Shown: piece after piece, positions 37,500-49,267 of the stretch
Numbering within the stretch: the stretch's first letter is position 1
Layout of the letters: each line of letters starts with the position of its first letter
Origin: Datnioides undecimradiatus
Lineage: Eukaryota > Chordata > Actinopteri > Lobotiformes > Datnioididae
NCBI GenBank assembly: GCA_008933995.1
Contig: WARS01000014.1
Location: 1,101,192 to 1,165,191 of the forward strand
Length of the DNA: 64,000 bases
Direction of reading: 5' to 3'
Translations under genes and position numbers: made by a program
The notes under the pieces: model-generated
What the model was told of the DNA's origin: nothing
Databases searched by the model: none
The model's input: only the letters and a program-made list of their open reading frames with translations

Positions 37500-38450
37500 G
37501 ACCCTGTATTAGGGCGGATTTTCCCCTGTGCAAGTCCTTTCAGGCTGCTAAATGATGCATATATATAATAATGAGCTCTTTGACACGTTACAGATGTGAG
37601 TTTTGTTTTTGTTGTTAAATGTCAGAAGCTTTTCTATTTTCGCAGAATACAGAATAGCATTACTGTTTTGAATACATAAAGTAGCATTTGTCAATTGTCT
37701 CAGTAAATTGTTCAATTTCAAGTTTAGAACAAATTGCATTGAAGTGGTGCATTAAGGTAACATTGTACAAATATTAACAGACTCTGATACTGTGACATAA
37801 ATGCTTTAATTGACCAGGTTATGAATCCAGAAAATCATTGCTAATTTTTAGGAGAACAGAAAACCACCACTGAAACGTTTCAGAAACGAGAGGAACACCT
37901 TCTGAACTATTCTTACAGCCAAAATTTTAATGCAAATCATTTAATCATACTAATACCCTCCAGCTCTCGATTGGTCTACCATTGCTATAGCTTTACAAGT
38001 TTTCCTCAACATCCATTTTTACTTGTTAGTTAGATCATAGAAACCTGTATTTACACTGGTGTCTTTGTAAAAAAAAAAAAAATGGTTATATGGCTAAAAT
38101 ATGACTTCATATACTTACAGAGTATGTCCAGAACTAAACTAAATTAAAAGCTTGAAACCACTGAATAAAAAATAACTTCAATTGCAACATTGTTTACTTT
38201 GATCCGATTTTTTTTTTTTACTTTTTTTTTTTTTACTTAAAGGTCAATCTACTAATTAAGACACATTCATTTTTTCCGATTTAGTAATACTTTGCGGTTT
38301 CCACAGCTAATTTTGTGTTTCCACCTCAAACAGCAGTGAGTTTTCTTCACGTTAGTACGTTATTGATTTAGTCTAAAAGAGAGGCGTTGCCTGTTTGTAT
38401 CTGAAAGGATAAACTCGGGGCTTGTAGATCCCACATAACCAGCGAGTGGG
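37500..38450. other. Divergent intergenic spacer between tmem126a and clk4
   Basis: AT-rich, with poly-A and poly-T runs near 38070-38085 and 38208-38235. No gene or mobile element is seen. Confidence 0.5.
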
Positions 38451-38463
38451 CGTTGTTATTATA

Positions 38464-38506
38464 CGTTGCGTCATGGAATTTGTTTAAGAACCTTCTACCA
38501 AATTCT
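38464..38506 (+). promoter_or_regulatory. clk4: clk4 promoter: C/EBP-ATF-like site and gapped heat-shock element
   Basis: TTGCGTCAT (38466-38474) resembles a C/EBP-ATF composite site. Twelve bases further on, GAACCTTC (38488-38495) gives two inverted heat-shock units, and a TTC in correct 5-bp register at 38503-38505 adds a third, with one mismatched unit between. The spacing fits a gapped HSF1 element near the likely clk4 start. Confidence 0.3.
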
Positions 38507-38630
38507 AGGGACGCTCGCCATCTTTGAAGGCAACCAGTCGGAGGCATTTTCCAGTTTCTTTGTTAAAATATTTCACATAATCGATAAACTTACTCGTTCC
38601 AACTTCATAACGTCGATTGTCAGGAGACAG
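38507..38630 (+). other. clk4: Probable non-coding first exon of clk4
   Basis: CpG-containing sequence ends at a strong donor, GACAG|GTAAGA, after 38630. It lies 736 bp upstream of the first coding exon, which begins exactly at its ATG after an acceptor, so a separate 5' UTR exon is required. The exact transcription start was not determined; the left boundary here is approximate. Confidence 0.6.
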
Positions 38631-39366
38631 GTAAGACAAAATCCTGGACCATATCCAATAAGCACTGTGTCTTGTTATCTACTGTAGCGTGTACAATGCT
38701 TGCTAACGTTAGCCAGTTAGCTTCTCGAAATTCGACGTCTCGCCAACATGGCAGATCCTTATCTGACTAAATAACCTTGTTTAGCTGAGGTCGAATACTG
38801 TCTTGGTAAAAGTAAGAGGGCAAATTGGGGCGAAGCGGTAGATGCCACTCCTGTCAGAATTTGTAGTCACACCAGTTTATCAATTTTAGCTGTGTTAAGT
38901 GTAAATTCCCGGTCTACCCGAGGGATTATTGATGTTGTACGGGCGGCAGTGGTGGCTGGGCCTTTTGAAACGAGATCATGCTAATGTTCGGCGACGTTCC
39001 GCTTTGTTTACGCATCTCCACTCAGTTGACTGGTTACAATCCGAGACATAAACAAAATACCACACGTCGAGTTGCGTCAATGCGGCAGTTGGTAAAACTA
39101 GGAATTGATGTGGACATGAGGCCGTTTCAGGTCGGCAAGATGTTCTTCTCGGCCCTAAGTTGCAACTTGCTTGCGTGTCGTGCGTCCCTCAGCGTTTCAA
39201 CTAACGTTTACTAACTTTACCTTTAGTCCGATTGTAATTCTGCAACTGAGTCTCTGGCTAAATAACATTGCAGTGATTGATAACGAGCAGAATATGGTGT
39301 ATTTTAGAATGTCTCTAATTCCAGTGTATGCCTTTTTTGACTTTTTTTTTTTTCCAAATCTTTCAG

Positions 39367-42300
39367 ATGCGTCACTCAAAGCGAATGCGCTCCCCAGGTG
39401 TCTGGCTCGATGAATACAGCTGGGAAGAGAGAATGGAGTGTCGTAAACGCAGGAAAAGAGATTCGCACAGCAGCGAAAGAGAAAATAAATCCAGGAGAAT
39501 CCACCGTCACCACAAGACATATGAGGGGTAAAGATCTGTTATTATTTGTCACTTACTTACTTATTAAATGTCACTTACCTGCGTTATATTTTATTGACCT
39601 TTTTTGTCAAGTGGCAGTTCATATACCTACCATCACACCATAACACTTAGGGAAAAACTGTTGGCAGAAGTTTTGATGAATAAAAATGTTTTCATATCTA
39701 ATGGCTGCAGTTGGTTTTTTTTTATGTTTAGCTGGAGCCAAATGTAAGCCATAGACAACCAGATTAAATCCTGATTATCAGAAATGTTTACACCATTCTC
39801 ACCAGAGACATGGCAGCAGTGGCACAGGTTAAGTTGGGCAGCAACAATTCAAAGTTACAGATCCGTTAACATTTTTAAATAAAATGAGTTTGCACCCTAA
39901 TGCCCATTATTAGATAGGTTCACTCATACTGTTGCTAGGTGGGTTGTGCAGCTATGTTTGTGATGAATGTCCAGTTGACCTAGAACAGCATCTGATTTGT
40001 AAACAACTTCTGACGCATATTGAAGCATTTACTTTATAAAAGTACCATAATAAAATAAACCCTGTTGCCCTTCAATGATAACAGTTAAATTGCAATATCA
40101 GTGTCATCTGGTGAAGTTATGTGCGGTGCTAATGTTTTGCAATTCTAGCTTCTTGTAGAAATGTGTCATGGTCCATGGGGTCACATTAGATGTTTCCAGA
40201 TCAACTCTAATTTTAATTCTGTAGAGAGGCAGACTGCCTCCTGGAAGTCAATTGACACCACCAGGGTGCTAGGGCACTAGGGGTTTCTTGGTCTTTTTTA
40301 GATACTTAGGTGCCAACATGGCCCTTTGGGTGGGTGGGTGGGTGTGGAAGTGAAGGGAAACATTCTGAGCAAATCCACCTTTTGTTTGAAAAAGTTAGAG
40401 CAAGATATTTATCCAACGACCTATTGTAATGTTTTATGTCTTTATGTAAATATTAAACAGACATCCCTTGAGATTTTTCTGCATTTCGTGTTGGCTGAAA
40501 TGGTACCACACAGGTGTTCACTCTTGGCGTACAGAGTTCTGCAGGTGTAGAATCACAGATCGTATTATGCACTATCAGGTTCTGCAGAAAAGCTTTCCAC
40601 AACTTTCAATGCCTCACACTTCAGCTCTGCCAATATGGCTCTCTGTCAAGGTGCATGAGTTTGGTGAGCTTTGGGTTTCCAAGGAGACAGTTAATATGTA
40701 TAAATGTTAAGATTTCCCAAACATACGGTATTACATGTTGGCATTTGGACGTGCCCAAAATAGAATTTGCACAGTTAAAATCTGTTAATAAAATGCTTCC
40801 TGAAATCCACGCTCTCATTGAACAGGATGCTCAAAGTTAGGTGGCTGTAAATCAGTATGTTGCTAATTACAAATGTTACGTAAAAGGCTCAGGGGTAGAG
40901 TGTCAGGCAATAGGCGGACCATTTGTAGCATCATATACAGTCCTCATTTTAGAGTTTGATCACAGACAAGAAACTGGGCTGTTCCTGACCAGACATGTGC
41001 TTTGTAGTGCTTCTTTTTAATCTGTGTCTTTTCTGTTTGACTGCAGGCACTACCTGGAGTCTCGCAGTTTGAACCAGAAGCTAGACTCTCGGGAAGGACA
41101 CAGTCTGGACATGGCCTGTGAGGAGGACGGTCATGAAGGGACCTGCAGGGACAGAGATCTAGACTGGCACCACTACAGCAAGTCATCTGGGCGCAGCGGT
41201 CGGAGCGGGCGAAGTAGGCGAAGCAGCCGCCGGCACAGAGACAGAAGGCACAGACGTAGCCACTCTCGCCACAGGTCCTCCTCGGTATGAGAACCTCCTT
41301 CTCCCCTCTGCCCCCACCCCCGACTATAACACCAAATCGAATGGGTCATTATCATCGGTGTTTAGCCAATGCTTAACACCTATCTCTTTGTCTCTCTGTA
41401 TCTCTCTGTGCGCTCTACTCCTCACTATTAAGCATGATTCACAGTAATTGGTAGGGGCTTGGGGCTCAGGAAACATGGATTGTGAGTGTTTATTGATTTA
41501 CAAGACAAAACTGGACCCAGTATTTGTGCTGAAATGTTATTGGGCACTTATGGGACTTGATGGTAAAAAAAGTAAGTTGTTTAGGAAGAGTTGCAAACAT
41601 CCACATGTAGAAAGATTGTAATCAATCAAGTTCAGTTTTTTCTGTACTACTCTGAGAAAGTCTCTCATCTGAAAATCTTGTTGCCATGTTTTTCTTCTGT
41701 AACACACACTATGTGGTGGCTGGCGCCCAATTTCTCTGACGGGGCTGAATTTGAATTTGCTGCTCCGTCCTTCCGTCCATTCGCCTGGCGGTGTTACTGA
41801 ATGGGCCGAATCTATCCACCCCTACACCTCCCCCCCTTGGCCTGGTTGAATGAATGACGATGTCGCATTGTGGTGGCCTGGTGCTGGCTGACTGATGGGT
41901 TATTGATGTGATGGCGGATTGCGGCGGTTCCGGTGCAGAGGAGGAGCCATCACCGCAGGAGCAGGAAAAGATCCAGGAGTGTTGAGGATGATGACGAGGG
42001 TCACCTCATCTATCACAGTGGAGACATGCTGAGAGCGAGATGTATAGAATATATCCCTTTTTTTTTCTACTGTTGTTCACACTTTGTCTCTTTCACTCTC
42101 TTGTTGTCTGGTTTTTATTTCCAAACATTAATTTAGAAGCTGTGGGCCAGTAGACTTAATTGTTTTTGGTTAGATATTGCTTGTCAGTTGTAACATATTT
42201 AGTATTGAGTTTTATGCCAGTCTTGAGAAGCCTTTTATAGTAGTGTAGCTAAACACAGCAATGTAAAATGAGGCAGCGAACCAGCCAAAGGGCAGTGTTT

Positions 42301-44692
42301 CATCTCGTCAGTGCTGTGGTTCTAACTTCCATTCTCTTTTCTGTAGATGAAATTGTGTGTACTCTAGGAGAGGGTGCCTTTGGGAAAGTTGTCGAATGCA
42401 TTGATCACTCTAAGTAAGTATAAATCTGGAAACATTTCCTATTGCTCAGTATTTCATATTTCGTTTCATACTCACTCTCTAGCTGTCGTTTGATATTGAT
42501 GATAATATAACGTGCTTCTAGTGATGGAGCTCGAGTGGCTCTGAAGATCATTAAAAACATAGACCGCTACCGTGAGGCAGCTATGTCTGAGGTAAAGGTG
42601 CTTGAACAGCTGAAGTCCCTCGACTCAGACAACAGATAGTAAGTCAACCCACAGAAACTTTATTCCACTGACATCTGTTCAGCTTGCAGCTGTCACATGA
42701 TAAAATATGTAGACTTTGTTACACGAGAAATTCACTTTGCCTAAACTGCACCTTCCCTCCCCTTTTAGTGCTTGTGTGCACATGCTGGATTGGTTTGACT
42801 ACCATGGCCACGTTTGTATTGCCTTTGAGCTGCTTGGACTGAGCACCTATGACTTCCTCAAGGAGAACAACTTCCAGCCTTTCCCTGTAGAACACATCAG
42901 GCACATGGCGTACCAGATCATCCGAGCTGTGAGATGTGAGTAATGGATAAATGCGTGCACAGAAAATACTGTTTAAAAATAATTACAACTTGATTTACGT
43001 ATGCGCTCATGTCTTTCAGTTCTGCATAAGAACAAGCTGACCCACACAGATCTGAAGCCTGAGAATATTCTCTTCATTGACTCAGACTACGATATTGAAT
43101 ACAACCCTGAAATGGTAAGTGTCCTAAATATATATTAAGAACAATAATACCTACAAAAGCCCAAAACATCTTGTTTTTCCAGCAGTTAGTGTGTTAGCAT
43201 GTAACATGATGGTGTCTTTGTCCTCAGAAACGAGATGAACGAACACTGAAGAACCCAGACGTGAAAATAGTGGACTTTGGTAACGCCACTTATGAGCATG
43301 AACACCACACCTCTGTAGTGTCGACGCGTCACTATCGTGCTCCTGAGGTCATTTTAGGTAAGCTGCTGTTTTAAAGCACAGCACTGAAGCTATAAATGGA
43401 CCCTTTAGTGATGACACGTTGCTTATTTAACACCATCTCTTTTAGACCTGGGCTGGGACCATTCCTGTGATGTCTGGAGTGTCGGCTGTATACTCATTGA
43501 GTACTACCTTGGATCTACTCTCTTCCAGGTAGGTGGCAGTGGAGAGGAAAATGAAATAAATTCTGTGGCATTTACCATGGCAGATAACATCATTGTTTCC
43601 TTCAGACTCATGACAGTAAAGAGCACCTTGCTATGATGGAGAGAGTCTTGGGCCCCATCCCCACAAACCTCCTGCAGAAAACCAAGTAAGTGGACCAGGG
43701 ACTCTCCATTATTGTGTTTAGGAAACAAACTGTGATAGGAAATGTGCTGCAAATCCCTTCATACGTATGGAGTTACTTGTTATGACTTTTTTTAAAAATC
43801 ATTTTGCAAACACTGTGTGTTTTACAGGAAAAAGCGATATGTTCACCGGTGTAAGCTTGACTGGGATATACACAGCTCTTCAGGGAGATATGTCAGGAAA
43901 CACTGTAAACCACTGAAGGTAGGAGGAATGCTATTGGAACAACCACATGCAAATGGTGTGGATTGCTGCAGTACTCAAGAATCTCATCACATGTGATTTT
44001 TAAAAATCCACCTTCCACTTATGTTATTTACATGGTGTATCATGTCATTGGCCTAACATGGGTTTTTAATTTGCTGCCTGCAGTCACTTAAGCCAGCTGG
44101 GAGACACATTAAGTTTAAACATTGCAGTTGTTGTGATCAAGTAAAATAAACAAAAGATGCATATAAAAGACTGCTTTAGTGTGGTTGGACAGTACCTTCA
44201 CTGAGCCAAGCTTAGCAGTTTTGCCCAGCAGGTGTATGTATTTGAATACATGTTTTTTGACCTTTGCATCATGTTTTCAGAAAGATGGCACACAATCATA
44301 TTTACCAGTGTGTTTCTTTTTACAGTACTTTACTACTTTCTCAAATATACAATGAATTAACACCTGAAAGTCTCATTTTAACAAAATGATCTTCACCACT
44401 TTCTTTCTTCAGTCCATCTTGAACATGCTAGTAATCACACTAAACATGGCCGATGTTATTGAACTACATCTAAAATGGATCATGATGTATTTCAAAGAGT
44501 GATTTATGGTTGTCCTTCCTTTCACGTCAGCATTACATGGTGTCAAAGAGCGACGATCACCACCAGCTGTTCGACCTGATTGAGAAAATGATGGAGTACG
44601 ACCCAGCTAAGCGCCTCAGTCTGGAGCAGGCCCTCAGACATCCTTTCCTCTCCTGCTTCCGCAAGAGCAGCAGCAACAGCAAAAAAGATTGA
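39367..44692 (+). CDS. clk4: CDC-like kinase 4 (LAMMER dual-specificity kinase), twelve coding exons
   Basis: This nuclear dual-specificity kinase phosphorylates SR proteins and so controls alternative splicing. Coding exons: 39367-39527, 41047-41284, 41939-42041, 42347-42413, 42522-42638, 42769-42935, 43020-43114, 43228-43357, 43446-43528, 43606-43685, 43828-43918, 44531-44692. They join in frame to 497 residues. Residues 1-167 are an Arg/Ser/His-rich tail ([10 protein letters not shown] at the start, [17 protein letters not shown] at the end). The kinase domain has the Gly loop [10 protein letters not shown] (174-183), K198, E213, HTDLKPEN with D295, DFG (332-334), STRHYRAPE (348-356) and the signature EHLAMMER (393-400). 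[12 protein letters not shown] and the short Lys-rich C-terminus point to CLK4/CLK1 rather than CLK2/3, and the col23a1 neighbour points to CLK4. The 103-nt exon 4 (41939-42041, second of the RS-coding exons) has weak splice sites and is probably regulated. Fish can carry two clk4 copies and I cannot say which this is. Confidence 0.93.
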
Positions 44693-45245
44693 ACTCCTGA
44701 ACCAGTAAACCTGTGACCTCGGTCAGGGTTTGGCTGTCAGCATGACATTTATCATGGTGCTCGATGCCAGCCTCTACTTCCTGACTCTCCAGGAGAGGTG
44801 TACATTAACTGACTGTATCAGTCCACTGCCCTGCTTTGCTGTGCCCCGTCCTAGTCCAAGATGTTTCTTAGTCTCATTCGTCATCAAGTTTTCATCTGTG
44901 GCATGTGTTGATGTAATAATTCCCCCAACTTATCTCTATTTATTTGCCATTGTAATTTAATTGTTGGCTTCTAAGCGCATACTGCTAAAGCTGTTTTTTG
45001 TTTTTTTTAAACCTAAATTTACCCAGTTGTGTCCATGTTGCCTCTATGCATTGTCAGTGGGTGATGGGTAATGGATCGAGAACCATCTTGCCCTCAGCAT
45101 TGTTGGATCTTTTAAAAAAAAAAATGTATTGCGGGCAGAAAATCCTTGTACATTAAATTTGTTAAGATGTTTTTTCACTGACTGGTTATGTTACTTTTGC
45201 AGTATCTTGTACATTTTCTCAATAAACTTGAATAGACGATAATGT
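44693..45245 (+). terminator. clk4: clk4 3' UTR and poly(A) signal
   Basis: About 550 bp of non-coding sequence follow the stop codon, ending with a canonical AATAAA at 45221-45226. T-rich and A-rich runs lie near 44995 and 45110. No other gene is present. Confidence 0.75.
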
Positions 45246-45249
45246 CTCG

Positions 45250-46473
45250 TGTGCCAACTGTTGAGTGGTTAAGACGTCAGGTGTAGTACCTGCATTAATA
45301 CACAGGGTGGCGGTAAAAGCTTTCATTACTGCAACAGGCTGCCTCCCCAAGCCACAGGACATCGCTAGAAGTTCCAATGAATTTCATGCACGTGTTAAGT
45401 CAAACACGGCCATGAAATTAATCGGAACTACAACACTGTAGCCTAATGCTGGGAACATTTTTTGACTTGAACTTTTTATTTTAATCGTTTTCAGAATTTG
45501 GTTGTGGTTTTAGCTTCGAAAAGTGACGTTAAACCTGAACATTTACTACGAATTGAACCGATGAGGGGTGTTGAGAGTGTCTGATAACGATATTAAGATG
45601 TAATCCAAGCTGCTATCAGACTTAAATTATAGTTAGGCTATTGTTGACGACTAACTGAAGTTTCGAGATTGATCTGGGGACATCGATATGCTGCGTGATT
45701 GACTTTTTTATAATTATTTGTGAATTATTCTTGTCTTTCTGAAGGGGAGCGATTGCCTGCAGGCCACGTGCGCCTTCTGTTAGAAATAAGCAGACACATG
45801 CATGATTTTAGTGACTCGGAGTGTTATTTTGTTCACACTTGGAAACACGAACCAAAACTACGGTAGTGTGTTTGGAAGTTACATTATTTTTTTACACAAA
45901 CTTAACACATTGTCGTCTTCACTGTTTAATTTCTTAGACATTTCCAGTCACTCACAGAGTATTTGGAGAAGTTTGTGTGGGAAAACGTGATGGATGCAGA
46001 TATTACAGCTCACCGGGCTGTGGTGTGATCAGAAATTAGCCGGGTTAATCGCTCAGCCTCACAGCTGTCAATCTGCAGTCTCCCACGTGGTCAGCAGGGC
46101 GGGCGCATCTCAACTAGTTCAACGTGCAACTTTTAGAGAGGCAAACAATTGAACCCTTTGCTAGTTGCAATTGCACCCCCGTATAGGATACTCCCCACCA
46201 GGAAACAACGAACCTGCAAGTTAGTAGGCGCCTCTTCTCAAGTTGTCATCCAGATCGCTCCCATCTGCCCGGCGTAAACCTGGTGCGCACGGCTGCTGCC
46301 GCTTGTTCCAGGACTAATTTAAGACAGCGCTTTAAGCCCCGAGCCCAGTGTACCGGAGTTAGTGTTGTGAATGTGTTAGTTGCACTGTTTAGTTGGTTCA
46401 CGGAGTCTGATTTCAGTTTGGCTGCAGTGCCACACAAACAAAACAAATTACTCTCTTCTGCACCAAGTGAACG
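45250..46473 (+). promoter_or_regulatory. col23a1: Promoter and 5' UTR region of col23a1
   Basis: This spacer between the clk4 3' end and the col23a1 ATG becomes locally GC- and CpG-rich after about 46060. It includes E-boxes CACGTG at 45765-45770 and 46084-46089. A short TATA-like ATTTAAGA lies at about 46317. The mRNA start probably lies between 46200 and 46400. There is no in-frame upstream start. Confidence 0.45.
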
Positions 46474-47460
46474 ATGAAGCAGGATTCCAGCATGGATACA
46501 GCCAGAGACTCTACCGAGGAAAGTAATCCGATGTCCCAGTATGCGCCCAAGTCAGCGGTCCAGCGGTGGATTCCAGGTTTTCCCATCGCTCTGTGCTTGC
46601 TGATGTCCCTGAGCTCTGTCACCGTGTGTCTGCTGATGAGCTTCAAGACGTACCAGCTGGAGAACCGACTGCAGATGGAGATGAACAAGGCGTCCATCTT
46701 CCACCCGCCTCACACGGCTCTTCTAAACGAGGATGGGACCCTACTTCCAGAGCTGAGCACACCGATAGGGAAGCTCGTGGAAGAGGTACATGACGTCTTT
46801 TGTGGGTTTCATTTAAACGAGTTGTCGTTGATAAAAAACATATATTGTTTTTGTGACAGACACGCTGCTCGACTGTGCGTAAAGTGTGCGCAATAACAGG
46901 GAAAATACGCAGTGTGGTTTACATACAAGAACTTTTTTGTCAATTGCACCCTAATTATCCCCCCTAAAATCCGTCCTTTTTAAATGCATGACCTTAGGGA
47001 TCAACCATGCATGCAGCTGGCCAATTAGTTTGCAGTTAAAGCTCTTTATAGGGTGACATAACCACCGATGATAGACACAACCTATAATTTATCACATGGA
47101 AAAGAAATTGAGGAGGCTCCTTTCATTCTAGAGCTGTATGTAATGGTAAGAACATTGTGATCTCATCGTTGTTATTGGTAGTTATTCAAATTATTTTAAT
47201 CTTATTCCATTCTCTGAATTTTTGCTTAATGATTTTCATTTCCCCACTTGAATTACTCACTGGCCTACAAAACCAAATCAAAAGCAAATGAACGCTTACA
47301 GATTTATAACTTCCAATGATTACAATGAGAATATCCTTGTGTTTAGGACTGGAATATTTATTTTACCCAATTTGCTCTGTGTGTCTGCAGAAAGTGGTTG
47401 TGCTGATGCCAAAACTGCGTACAACAAGAGATGTTGGCCAAGAGTGCTCCTGTCCTCCAG
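46474..47460 (+). CDS. col23a1: Collagen type XXIII alpha 1 chain, first two coding exons (partial)
   Basis: This is the N-terminus of a type II transmembrane collagen whose ectodomain can be shed. Exon 1 (46474-46785) encodes 104 residues: a short Ser/Asp/Glu-rich cytoplasmic tail, a single membrane segment (about 35-57, GFPIALCLLMSLSSVTVCLL), and a helical linker (YQLENRLQMEMNK). Exon 2 (47391-47460) encodes KVVVLMPKLRTTRDVGQECS then CPPG and ends in phase 1 at GTATCT. The KLRTTR (112-117) and ECSCPPG (122-128) elements align with human COL23A1 KIRTAR and ECVCPPG and mark the start of the collagenous region. RTTR is a minimal furin site. The closest relatives, COL25A1 and COL13A1, share this plan, but linkage to clk4 favours COL23A1. 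No Gly-X-Y exon was found to the right edge, so the rest lies outside. Confidence 0.85.
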
Positions 47461-49224
47461 GTATCTCTCTCTCTTTTACTGAGCAAAACCTACAAACAAG
47501 GCACTGAAAAGCAGTCCCCAATCAGGTCAAAGTCACAATTTAGGCATGACTGACTGCTTGCGAAACCTTAGTCTGTCTGCATATGATGCTTTTGGCAGCT
47601 CTCCTGAACTAAGACTGTCTGTGTGTATGTGTGTGTCTTTTTCTGTATGGGGGATTACAGCCCCTAAGCCTGTGTAGGTTGCAGGGCCCATACTGTGACA
47701 GCAGGGCTCAGCACTCAGCAGATCAGTGGGGTTGAGGATGTCCAGCCTGAGCCCTGATGCCTCATGTCAGTGGGGGATACACGCTTTAATAGATGGAGCA
47801 GCCGTGTGCCAAGATTGGCTTGTGGTGTTCATTACAGCGCTTGTGATGGTTTCACAGGTGGAGAACAGTGTGTGATCCACATCATGTTACACACAGAGAC
47901 CCCTTATTATGCCTGCGACTTTAAGAAAAATGGCGTTTCTTTTTATGATATTTGATGTGTCCACACGTATCGATGAAGCGTGTGTATTTCGTGGTTAACA
48001 TGGGCTCTTTCAACTCACCTGTGAAGGAGAGCGCTGTGTTTTATTGCCACAGAACTTCTCTGGCCTGCAGCAACAGGATGTGAGTGTATTTTATTGAAGC
48101 TGGCATTCAAGTTTATAAAAACTTGCAACTCAGGTGGAATCTTAACATTGTTGCTGCAGAAAGACCGTCTGCTTGAGCACATTTTCTTCTTTTAAACTTC
48201 TGTATAACAAAGTTACAGCAGGAGGTTGAGGTTTTTTTTAACTACATATTGGGGGAATTTACTTCCCTTACTCCTCCTTTCTTTATTTCTTTCTCTGTGT
48301 GTCCTGGTGTGAATAGCCCTCTAACAACAAGAACAGGTGAAAGCGTTCACAAGTGGAATTTCTGGCCAGCTTTCAAGACATTCTGTTTTCCAGTCTGAAG
48401 TCTGCCGTGCCAAGATAACTCACTGGCTCTGGCTGGCTGATCTGCAAAGTTGGTGTGAGTACTTGTTGACTGGATTCAGCAGAGACACTGATACGGTAAT
48501 GCCAGTTGTGGTTCTTTGCTGTAGTTCTACTTTAGACATTTACTGCATATGAAGTATGACTCAGTAGATTAGTAATCAGAGGTGCATGTGCCTTTATAAA
48601 ATGCACAAGGTTGCCCAATTAGGACTAGCCTGCACAGCCCTTGCTGGGTACTCGTGCATTTTGACGTAATTACTCCATTAGATCATATTGCTGTGTCAAA
48701 TGCTGCATCCCATTTTCCTGTCAATTTCGCTGAACTGCTGCGTAATCAAGCGGTTTTGGCACTGAAATACAATCCCCCCACAAATATTCAGGAATCTATT
48801 TAAAGGTCTCTCTTTCCAGTTTCTGGTCTTTAAATATGGTCTTTTGTTTTTGATGAAACAAAAGACTATTTAGTTTATTGCGGCTCTGATGCAACTGAAT
48901 GCCTGTAGACTTCACTTTTTTTCATGTTCCAACAATTAGATTGCTCAATACGGTCTTGTTAACATTTCTCCATAAAAAGTGTTTATTTCTAATTGGGGTT
49001 TCTCAGCTGATAAACTTGGATATGGAGAGTTTTTCCAGGTGCTTTGTGCTTAAGATTCCACTTAAGCCGGGTGCCATCAGAGCTGCACGGGAGTTTGTGC
49101 AAAGTGCTGTATGTGTGACTTAAGCAAATGTGTCGATCTATCATAGTCACGCCGTGGCCTCCATGTGTGCATCCCATCGGTGTCCTCGTTATTGAGTGTA
49201 CGTGTCTGTATCGTGGTCCCATGT

Positions 49225-49267
49225 TGCTGTGTGTGTGTGTGTGTGTGGGTGTGAGTGAGTGAGTGAG
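49225..49267. repeat. (GT)n microsatellite with GTGA tail
   Basis: A short GT array followed by GTGAGTGAGTGAGTGA. It supplies the Thr-His run inside the minus-strand open frame here. Confidence 0.85.
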
